Source of the DNA: Syntrophomonas sp. DTU019
GTDB lineage: Bacteria > Bacillota > Syntrophomonadia > Syntrophomonadales > Syntrophomonadaceae
Assembly (NCBI GenBank): GCA_913757435.1
Contig: CAJYDM010000002.1
Location: forward strand, 558,001 to 622,000
Direction of reading: 5' to 3'
Length of the DNA: 64,000 bases
Shown: piece by piece, positions 57,503-64,000 of the stretch
How the letters are laid out: each line of letters opens with the position of its first letter
How positions within the stretch are numbered: position 1 is the stretch's first letter
Program-made: the position numbers and the translations under genes
Notes under the pieces: generated by a model
What the model saw: the letters and a program-made list of their open reading frames with translations, nothing else
Database searches by the model: none
Told to the model about the DNA's origin: nothing

Positions 57503-58791
57503 ACCATCGCACTGCGCCGGTAGAAGTGCGTGAAAAACTGGCTTTTTCCGCCCCAGTGATGGAAAAGGCTTATCAATATCTGCGGCACAGTGCAGACATT
57601 GAAGGTGCTGTTATCTTGGCGACCTGTAACCGAACCGAGGTCTATGCCACCACCCGGGATATTGCCAAGGGAATTATTGTGCTCAACCGCTTCCTGGAAG
57701 AATTTTCGGGTTTTTCCCATAGCGAACTCAAGGGTTATTTGTACCAGCCTACCTGTTATGATGCTATTTCCCACCTTTTCAGGGTATCGTCCGGCCTGGA
57801 CTCGATGATACTGGGGGAAGCACAGATATTAGCCCAGGTTAAAGACGCATACCAGACCGCCATGGATCAAGCCGCTTCTGACGGTGTTTTGAATGCCTTG
57901 TTCCAAAAGGCCATTTTCGTGGGTAAAAAGATCCGCACGGAAACCGGTATAGACCAGCATCCGGTGTCGGTCAGTTATGCTGCAGTTGAATTGGCCCGTC
58001 AGCATTTCGATACACTGGAGGACAAAACCGTATTGGTAGTCGGTGCCGGGGAAATGAGCGAATTGGCTACCCGCTATCTGATGCTGAATGGCGTCAAATC
58101 GGTAATTGTATCCAATCGCTCTTATGACCGCGCCCAGATGATGGCAGAGAGCCTTGGCGGGCGTGCGGTGAGGTTCGATCAGCTGCCAGAGGAAATGCTG
58201 GAGGCGGACATCGTGATAAGCTGTACTGCCGCCAACCATTATGTGATCAGGACGGATAACTGCGGAGAGCAGCTCTCTACTCGTCAGGGCCGGGAGATCA
58301 TCATAATCGATATCGCCGTGCCCCGAGATGTTGATCCCCTTCTGGGCAATATCCCTGGGGTGCACATATTTGACATTGACGACCTGCACAGCGTGGTGGA
58401 TGAAAACCATTTGCAGCGCCAGCGGGCAGCCCACCAGGCGGAGCAAATAATTGCCCTGGAGTTGGACAAATTCCATGAATGGCTGGCTGGTTTATATGTG
58501 GTTCCGGTTATAACCTCGCTCAAACAAAAGGCCGAAGCTGTTAAAGAACAGGAGTTGAGAAAAGCCTTTAACCGGCTCGGCAAGGTTTCTGAACATGACC
58601 GGAAAGTAATCGTATCTATGGCCCAAAACATCATCAGTCACCTGCTGCATGACCCCATTGTGAGCCTAAAAGAAATGGCGGTCAAGGATGAGGGCCATCA
58701 ATGCGCCGAAATCACCAAAAAGCTGTTCAAGCTGCAGGTGAATATGGAGGAACAGGCCAATGAGCAAGTTAAGATTGGGAACCAGGGGTAG
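57478..58791 (+). CDS. hemA: Glutamyl-tRNA reductase
   Basis: 437 aa. First committed step of the C5 tetrapyrrole path: Glu-tRNA to glutamate semialdehyde. Motifs: LLAGLNHRTAPVEVREKLAF, the catalytic Cys in ILATCNRTEVYATT, FRVSSGLDSMILGEAQILAQ, and the NADPH site VLVVGAGEMSELATRYL. RBS AAGGAGAAG lies inside sirC. Overlaps hemC by 32 bp. Known enzymes are heme-regulated; no signal for that is seen. Confidence 0.98.
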   Translation: MYVLLAGLNHRTAPVEVREKLAFSAPVMEKAYQYLRHSADIEGAVILATCNRTEVYATTRDIAKGIIVLNRFLEEFSGFSHSELKGYLYQPTCYDAISHLFRVSSGLDSMILGEAQILAQVKDAYQTAMDQAASDGVLNALFQKAIFVGKKIRTETGIDQHPVSVSYAAVELARQHFDTLEDKTVLVVGAGEMSELATRYLMLNGVKSVIVSNRSYDRAQMMAESLGGRAVRFDQLPEEMLEADIVISCTAANHYVIRTDNCGEQLSTRQGREIIIIDIAVPRDVDPLLGNIPGVHIFDIDDLHSVVDENHLQRQRAAHQAEQIIALELDKFHEWLAGLYVVPVITSLKQKAEAVKEQELRKAFNRLGKVSEHDRKVIVSMAQNIISHLLHDPIVSLKEMAVKDEGHQCAEITKKLFKLQVNMEEQANEQVKIGNQG

Positions 58792-59689
58792 CAAGCTGGC
58801 CATGTGGCAGGCTCATCACGTTGCCGACCGGCTGCGTGAGAAGGTTCCCGGGCTCGAGGTGGATATCCAGGTCATCAAGACCAAGGGGGATAAAATCCTT
58901 GATGTATCACTGTCCCGCATAGGCGATAAAGGGCTTTTTACTAAGGAAATTGAATTGGCATTGCTTAAAAATAAGGTAGATCTGGCGGTTCACAGCATGA
59001 AGGATCTGCCTTCTGTTCTCGAATCGGGTCTATGTCTGGGTGCGGTGTTATGCCGGGAGAATCCCCAGGACGTTCTGCTTTCCCGGCAAGGCTTGGGATT
59101 GACCAGCCTGCCCCGGGGAGCGCGGGTGGGCACCTCCAGTTTACGGCGCATAGCTCAGCTTAAAGCGAAACGGCCCGATTTTAACATGATTGATTTAAGA
59201 GGCAATGTGGAAACACGCATTCGGAAGATGCACCAGGAAGGACTGGATGCTATTATCCTGGCCTATGCAGGTGTTAAAAGACTCGGTTATGAACATCTCA
59301 TCACCGAGGTGCTGCCCCAGGAGATACTAATGCCAGCGGTGGGGCAGGGCGCTCTGGGGGTGGAGATCCGCAGCGGCGACCAGGACATCTCCAGGATAGT
59401 GGGACTGATTAACCATGAGCCCACCCGTCGGGGGGTTTTGGCGGAAAGGGCCTTTTTGCGCGTACTGGAGGGCGGTTGCCAGATTCCGGTGGGAGCACTG
59501 GCCGAGGTCGAAGCAGGGCAACTCCACCTGTCAGGCCTGGTGGCTTCCCTGGATGGCACTGCGATGTACCGAGGAACGATAGAGGGCAGCCTGGACGAAT
59601 TTGAAGAACTGGGGCAGAGTCTAGCCGCAGATTTGCTTTTGAGAGGCGCCGACAAGACCCTGGAAGAAATACGCAGTTTAGGGGGGTAA
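58760..59689 (+). CDS. hemC: Porphobilinogen deaminase
   Basis: 309 aa. Polymerises four porphobilinogens to hydroxymethylbilane. N-terminal KLRLGTRGSKLAMWQAHHVA, VHSMKDLPSVLESGL, GTSSLRRIAQLKAKRPDF, and the cofactor-attachment Cys in LEGGCQIPVGALAE. RBS GAGGAAC. One base overlap with the cobA-hemD gene. Confidence 0.98.
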   Translation: MSKLRLGTRGSKLAMWQAHHVADRLREKVPGLEVDIQVIKTKGDKILDVSLSRIGDKGLFTKEIELALLKNKVDLAVHSMKDLPSVLESGLCLGAVLCRENPQDVLLSRQGLGLTSLPRGARVGTSSLRRIAQLKAKRPDFNMIDLRGNVETRIRKMHQEGLDAIILAYAGVKRLGYEHLITEVLPQEILMPAVGQGALGVEIRSGDQDISRIVGLINHEPTRRGVLAERAFLRVLEGGCQIPVGALAEVEAGQLHLSGLVASLDGTAMYRGTIEGSLDEFEELGQSLAADLLLRGADKTLEEIRSLGG

Positions 59690-61236
59690 TGATGGAAAAA
59701 GGCTTGGTCTATTTAATAGGGGCCGGGCCCGGAGATCCGGGCCTGTTGACCATAAGAGCCCGCCAGGTGCTGGAACAGGCTGATGTGGTAGTATATGACC
59801 GCCTGGTTGGTGCGGAGATTCTAGCTATGGCCAATCCACAGGCGGAATTGATATATGTGGGCAAGATCTCGGGGCAGCATGCTCTGCCCCAGGATGAGAT
59901 CAATCAATTGCTGGTTGAAAAGGCCGCAGCCGGAAAAAAGGTAGCCCGGCTCAAAGGCGGAGATCCCTTTTTATATGGCCGAGGTGGAGAAGAGGCCTTG
60001 TATGTTCGCCAACAAGGCCTGGATTTTGAAATTATCCCTGGCATTACCTCCGCCATCGCGGTGCCAGCCTACGCGGGCATTCCAGTAACTCACCGCGATG
60101 CCACCTCCAGTTTCGCTGTCATTACCGGGCATGAAAAACCCGACAAAACTGTCAGCTCGATAGCGTGGGACAAGATCAGCACCGGTATTGGCACCCTGGT
60201 ATTCTTGATGGGAGTCGACAACCTCCCTACCATCTGCCGGGAATTGATCGACAATGGCCGCGATCCGTCCACCCCGATCGCGTTGATACGCTGGGGCACA
60301 CTGCCGCAGCAAGAGGTTTTAGAGGGCACTCTGCAGGATATAGTACAAAAGGCCACGGCTGCCGCTTTTAAGCCACCGGCAGTGACCATAGTGGGCGAGG
60401 TGGTGCAGCTTCGCGAACACCTCTGCTGGGTAGAGAATAAGCCTTTGTGGGGTAAGCGGATCATCGTCACCCGGGCTCGAGCCCAGGCCAGTGAACTGGT
60501 CGACAGGCTCCGTGCCGTCGGAGCACAGGCTATTGAATTTCCTAGCATCGAAATACAAAAGCAAGTTGACCAGGAGGCTTTGCAGACTGCTTTTAAAAAC
60601 CTGGAGTACTACGACTGGATGATATTCACCAGTGTTAACGGGGTAGACATATTCCTGGAGGAGATGTTTTCCTATGGGCTTGACATAAGGGATTTGAAAG
60701 GGATACGGCTGGTGTGTATAGGACCGGCAACCAGGGCCAGGTTGGAGAAATACGGTCTGCAGGTGGAGATCACACCCGAGGAATATCGGGCTGAAGGTAT
60801 ATTGGAAGAGCTGCACAGAAGCATTACTCCAGGCCAATGGGTGTTATTGCCCCGCGCCGCCGGGGCGCGCAATATACTGCCCGAGACCTTCAAGGCCTGG
60901 GGAGTGTATATGCATGAGATAACCCTTTATCAAGCTGTACCGGCAGCAGCCCGGGCGGGTAATATAGTTGAACAGATTATTGGTGGGGAATTCGATTATC
61001 TAACATTTACAAGTTCATCAACCGTGACCAATTTCGTTAAAATGATAGGTGAGGACAAGGTGTCCCTTATTGACCCGCTGCTCAAGGTGGCCTGCATCGG
61101 CCCGGTTACTGCTGATACAGCCCGTGATCTGGGCTTTACTGTTGATGTCCTGGCCGGGGAATACACTATTGTCGGACTTGTTCAAGCTCTTATCGAAGAT
61201 GCTCGGGACAGCAAGAGAGAGGAGAGGGTGCAGTGA
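59689..61236 (+). CDS. cobA-hemD: Uroporphyrinogen-III C-methyltransferase/uroporphyrinogen-III synthase fusion
   Basis: 515 aa, two enzymes in one chain. N-terminal SUMT (about 1-250): VYLIGAGPGDPGLLTIRA, RLKGGDPFLYGRGGEEA, PGITSAIAVPAYAGIPVTHR. C-terminal HemD (about 255-505): GKRIIVTRARAQASELVDRL, DWMIFTSVNGVDIFLEEM, and DYLTFTSSSTVTNFV. It closes hydroxymethylbilane to uroporphyrinogen III and methylates it to precorrin-2. The fusion is common in clostridia. ATG 59689 or 59692 after GGGGGG. Confidence 0.96.
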   Translation: MMEKGLVYLIGAGPGDPGLLTIRARQVLEQADVVVYDRLVGAEILAMANPQAELIYVGKISGQHALPQDEINQLLVEKAAAGKKVARLKGGDPFLYGRGGEEALYVRQQGLDFEIIPGITSAIAVPAYAGIPVTHRDATSSFAVITGHEKPDKTVSSIAWDKISTGIGTLVFLMGVDNLPTICRELIDNGRDPSTPIALIRWGTLPQQEVLEGTLQDIVQKATAAAFKPPAVTIVGEVVQLREHLCWVENKPLWGKRIIVTRARAQASELVDRLRAVGAQAIEFPSIEIQKQVDQEALQTAFKNLEYYDWMIFTSVNGVDIFLEEMFSYGLDIRDLKGIRLVCIGPATRARLEKYGLQVEITPEEYRAEGILEELHRSITPGQWVLLPRAAGARNILPETFKAWGVYMHEITLYQAVPAAARAGNIVEQIIGGEFDYLTFTSSSTVTNFVKMIGEDKVSLIDPLLKVACIGPVTADTARDLGFTVDVLAGEYTIVGLVQALIEDARDSKREERVQ

Positions 61237-62423
61237 TAGGATGCACTAAACTGTTATGCGGTCAGGCAACCGTTTCGGATGCGATTAAACACCGGGGGCA
61301 GCAAGGCGACATACCGCCTCAGCTGTTGCAATTCTCCGCTACTGATCGCCCCCTGGTGGTATGGAATATGACCAACCGCTGCAACCTTAAATGCCTGCAC
61401 TGCTACATCAAGGCAGAGGACAGAAAATACCAGGACGAGCTTACAACTGCGGAAGCTGAGATTTTTATCCGCGACCTGGCGGAAATGAAAGTGCCGGTGC
61501 TGTTATTCTCCGGGGGTGAACCGTTGTTGCGCCAGGATATCTTCCATTTAGGCAGGATGGCTGCAGACATGGGATTAAGACCGGTCATATCCACCAATGG
61601 CACTTTGATAGATGACCAGGCGGCAGAGAAAATCAAACAGGCTGGGTTCCAATATGTAGGGATAAGCATTGACGGCGGCCCTGAGACCCACGATCATTTT
61701 CGCAGCATACCCGGCGCCTTTGACATGGCTTTGAGAGGTATTCGCACCTGCTTGGAGCACGGTATAAAAACCGGTATACGTTTCACAGTCAATAAATATA
61801 ATCAAGAGGACTTGCCTGTAATCTTTGATCTGGTAGAGCAGGAAGGCATCCCCCGTTTTTGCATGTATCATCTGGTCTATGCAGGACGTGGGGCGGAGAT
61901 GGCAGGCATGGATACCACTAGCGATGAAAAGCGGTCTATACTAGACTATGTCAGTCAAAAGACCCTGGAACTGGCTGCTAAAGGAATAGAGACCGAGATA
62001 CTCACTACTGACAACCATGCTGACGGCATATACCTCTTGGACAGAATCAAAGCAGAGGATCCGGAAAGGGCTCAAGAGGTAATTCAGCTTTTAGAGATGC
62101 ACGGCGGCTGCTCGGCAGGAACCAAATTTGCCAATGTGGATCCGCGCGGCAATGTTCATCCCTGTCAGTTCTGGCAGGATTATACTGTAGGCAATGTGCG
62201 CGAAAAGCCCTTCAGTGAGATTTGGATTTCTGACGATCCCCTGATGGTTCAGCTCAGGGAGAAGCAACTCCATCTTAAAGGGGCCTGCGGGGAATGCAGT
62301 TACAAGCACCTGTGCGGTGGTTGCCGCATACGTGCCAGAGCAGTTTCCGGTGATCTGTGGGCCGAGGACCCGGCCTGCTATCTCGATGAGGCTCAACGTC
62401 GGGGAGAAAAGAGTATCGGCTAG
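61233..62423 (+). CDS. ahbC: Radical SAM protein NirJ1/AhbC-like (siroheme-dependent heme synthesis)
   Basis: 396 aa, GTG start overlapping the previous stop. Radical SAM site TNRCNLKCLHCYIKAE (Cx3Cx2C), GGEPLLRQDI, and a C-terminal SPASM-type Cys set (GGCSAGTKFANVDPRGNVHP, GACGECSYKHLCGGCRIRA). In the alternative path, AhbC removes acetate side chains from 12,18-didecarboxysiroheme to give Fe-coproporphyrin III. Position before hemB and a second radical SAM gene matches the nirJ1-hemB-nirJ2 order of anaerobic Firmicutes. Confidence 0.85.
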   Translation: MIGCTKLLCGQATVSDAIKHRGQQGDIPPQLLQFSATDRPLVVWNMTNRCNLKCLHCYIKAEDRKYQDELTTAEAEIFIRDLAEMKVPVLLFSGGEPLLRQDIFHLGRMAADMGLRPVISTNGTLIDDQAAEKIKQAGFQYVGISIDGGPETHDHFRSIPGAFDMALRGIRTCLEHGIKTGIRFTVNKYNQEDLPVIFDLVEQEGIPRFCMYHLVYAGRGAEMAGMDTTSDEKRSILDYVSQKTLELAAKGIETEILTTDNHADGIYLLDRIKAEDPERAQEVIQLLEMHGGCSAGTKFANVDPRGNVHPCQFWQDYTVGNVREKPFSEIWISDDPLMVQLREKQLHLKGACGECSYKHLCGGCRIRARAVSGDLWAEDPACYLDEAQRRGEKSIG

Positions 62424-62454
62424 AGGCCGTTTTAAATCTGTGAGGTGAACTCTG

Positions 62455-63432
62455 ATGGCATTTCCTATCCAACGTTTGAGAAGACTGCGCAGTAATGAGG
62501 TCCTGCGTGATATGGTAGCAGAGACTAGACTGTCGGTGAAAGAATTCATCTATCCGCTGTTTGTTCATTTCGGCCAGGGAGTTAGAAACCCCATAAACTC
62601 CATGCCCGGTATTTTTCAGTTCTCGGTCGACCAATTGGCGGGGGAGGTCAAAGAGATCGAAGCTCTGGGTATTCCTGCCGTGCTCCTGTTCGGTATCCCA
62701 GAATATAAGGATGCCTGTGGCAGTGAGGCTTACAGTGATGACGGCCTGGTGCCACAGGCCATCAAGGCCATCAAAGACACCTGCCCCCAGCTGCAGGTCA
62801 TCACTGATGTATGCATGTGTGAATACACCGACCATGGCCATTGCGGGATTATTCGTCCTGATGGCGTGGTTGACAACGATGCCACCCTGGAATTGCTGGC
62901 CATGGAGGCCTTATCCCATGTCAGGGCAGGGTGTGATATAGTTGCGCCTTCAGATATGATGGACGGCAGGGTGGGCTATATACGCCAGCGCTTGGATGAA
63001 TCGGGGTTTTCTGATACACCCATAATGTCGTACGCTGTCAAGTACGCCTCCGGGTTCTATGGACCCTTCCGCGAAGCTGCTGATTCTGCCCCGCAGTTCG
63101 GAGACCGCCGTACCCACCAGATGGATCCGGCCAATGTCCGCGAGGCTCTGCGCGAGGTAAGCCTGGATGTGCAGGAAGGGGCCGATATGGTCATGGTCAA
63201 ACCAGCTTTGCCTTATCTGGATGTGCTCCGGGTGGTCAAAGAACGATTCGGATTACCTACTGCAGCTTACAATGTGAGCGGGGAATATGCCATGATCAAG
63301 GCCGCCGCTAAGGAGGGCTGGATAGATGAGGCGCGCGTGATATTGGAAGTGCTGACCTCCATCAAAAGAGCCGGAGCCGACCTGACTATCACCTATTTTG
63401 CCAAAGACGCGGCCAGGCTATTAGGTCGCTAG
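62455..63432 (+). CDS. hemB: Porphobilinogen synthase (delta-aminolevulinate dehydratase)
   Basis: 325 aa. Condenses two ALA to porphobilinogen. Schiff-base lysines in [18 protein letters not shown] and [12 protein letters not shown]. The zinc-type cysteine cluster is present: [24 protein letters not shown]. Lies between two radical SAM genes of the heme branch. Confidence 0.98.
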   Translation: MAFPIQRLRRLRSNEVLRDMVAETRLSVKEFIYPLFVHFGQGVRNPINSMPGIFQFSVDQLAGEVKEIEALGIPAVLLFGIPEYKDACGSEAYSDDGLVPQAIKAIKDTCPQLQVITDVCMCEYTDHGHCGIIRPDGVVDNDATLELLAMEALSHVRAGCDIVAPSDMMDGRVGYIRQRLDESGFSDTPIMSYAVKYASGFYGPFREAADSAPQFGDRRTHQMDPANVREALREVSLDVQEGADMVMVKPALPYLDVLRVVKERFGLPTAAYNVSGEYAMIKAAAKEGWIDEARVILEVLTSIKRAGADLTITYFAKDAARLLGR

Positions 63433-63464
63433 GAGGTGAAGGGACAGATTATTCTGTCGATATT

Positions 63465-64000
63465 ATGCTGGTTTCTTGGAACACCACTAATCAATGTAAT
63501 CAAAATTGCGAACACTGTTACCGGGATGCTGGTAGCGTGATGCAGGCTGAACTTAACACCGATGAAGCCCGCCAGCTGATAAAAGACATCAAAAAGGCTG
63601 GTTTCAAAATAATGATATTCAGCGGCGGAGAACCTTTGATGCGGCCTGATATATACGAACTGATCAGTTTCGCTTCCTCACAGGGGCTGCGTGCGGTGTT
63701 GGGATCAAACGGCACCTTAATAGATGCTGATGCGGCCAGACAGCTCAAAACAGCTGGTATAATGGCAGCGGGTATCAGTCTGGACAGCCTGGATGAAAAC
63801 AAGCATGATGCCTTCCGCGGCCTACCCGGTGCATCGGCTATGACCCTGAAAGGACTGAGCCATCTTCGTGAGGCTGGAATTCCTTATCAGATTCATACCA
63901 CAGTAATGGAGTGGAACTCCGAGGAGTTAGAGGATATTACCGACTTCGCCATCCACATTGGGGCCATGGCCCATCACGTGTTCTTCCTGGTTCCCACCGG
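63465..64000 (+). CDS. ahbD: Radical SAM protein NirJ2/AhbD-like, 3' truncated by window edge
   Basis: About 178 residues visible, running off the end. MLVSWNTTNQCNQNCEHCYR gives the Cx3Cx2C cluster at once near the N-terminus, as in NirJ2; then IMIFSGGEPLMRPDIYELI and ISLDSLDENKHDAFRG. AhbD performs the last step, oxidative decarboxylation of Fe-coproporphyrin III to heme. AGGAGGTGA lies 25 bp before the ATG, further than usual, with no standard start nearer in frame. Confidence 0.85.
   Translation, partial: MLVSWNTTNQCNQNCEHCYRDAGSVMQAELNTDEARQLIKDIKKAGFKIMIFSGGEPLMRPDIYELISFASSQGLRAVLGSNGTLIDADAARQLKTAGIMAAGISLDSLDENKHDAFRGLPGASAMTLKGLSHLREAGIPYQIHTTVMEWNSEELEDITDFAIHIGAMAHHVFFLVPT

Noticed and set aside
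1-64000. CRISPR array, tRNA or rRNA genes, prophage
   Set aside because: No regularly spaced repeats, cloverleaf-like sequence, rRNA core or phage structural gene was seen on either strand.

Overview
This window looks like a chromosome segment of an anaerobic, endospore-forming, low-to-mid-GC Firmicute, most like the Syntrophomonadaceae/Peptococcaceae clostridia. That placement is inferred from gene content and order; no rRNA gene is present. Support comes from a full sporulation block in the order known from Bacillus, a class A RNase P RNA, NuoEFG-type redox modules, a RACo-like corrinoid activator, minimal SUF (SMS) genes, pyruvoyl-type polyamine enzymes, and the siroheme-dependent (Ahb/NirJ) heme route.

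Layout. 1-12.9 kb: spoIVB (cut by the window edge), spo0A, an M20 peptidase, a small reverse-strand mciZ-like gene, nudF, endoQ, a CBS-type family II pyrophosphatase, spoIIM, xerD, deoB, pyrimidine-nucleoside phosphorylase, dacF. 12.9-16.9 kb: an accessory AT-rich stretch with two orphan membrane-protein genes and an intact IS1634-type element flanked by identical 103-bp direct repeats. 17-21.5 kb: spoIIAA-spoIIAB-sigF, a dodecin gene, spoVAC-AD-AE-AEa. 21.5-24.6 kb: a three-gene 2-hydroxyacyl-CoA dehydratase-activase-like cassette. 24.7-29.5 kb: an IF-2B-like/Nudix pair (reverse), trmK-nif3, hup, rnpB (reverse). 29.6-39.5 kb: RACo-like protein, cation antiporter, RidA, YlbF, then a NuoE-NuoF-NuoG-like operon whose 1161-aa third subunit carries an inserted NfnB/GltD-type flavoprotein module. 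39.8-46.2 kb: prsA, a Fur-boxed fur-feoB-feoA run, smsCB, a LysR regulator. 46.3-52 kb: polyamine genes (pyruvoyl arginine decarboxylase, speE, speB, distal speD), trpS (reverse) with a structured upstream region, marR. 52.2-56.8 kb: prenyl-quinone genes (a degenerate prenyl-synthase paralogue, ubiA/mqnP, ubiX, polyprenyl synthase) and tatC/tatA. 56.9-64 kb: one tightly overlapped tetrapyrrole operon (sirC-like, hemA, hemC, cobA-hemD fusion, nirJ1, hemB, nirJ2 cut by the edge).

How it fits together. The first 21 kb is the core of sporulation control. I can read stage-specific promoter-like sequences in it: sigma-H plus a 0A box before spoIIAA, sigma-E before mciZ, sigma-G before spoVAC and possibly before the dodecin gene. 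The rest is anaerobic redox metabolism, iron supply, Fe-S assembly, menaquinone and heme synthesis. The most notable items are the unflagged mciZ-like gene, the apparent AUU start of the pyrophosphatase, the long target duplication around the IS, the extra hairpin in RNase P RNA, the unusual NuoG-like fusion protein, and the structured RNA candidate ahead of trpS.
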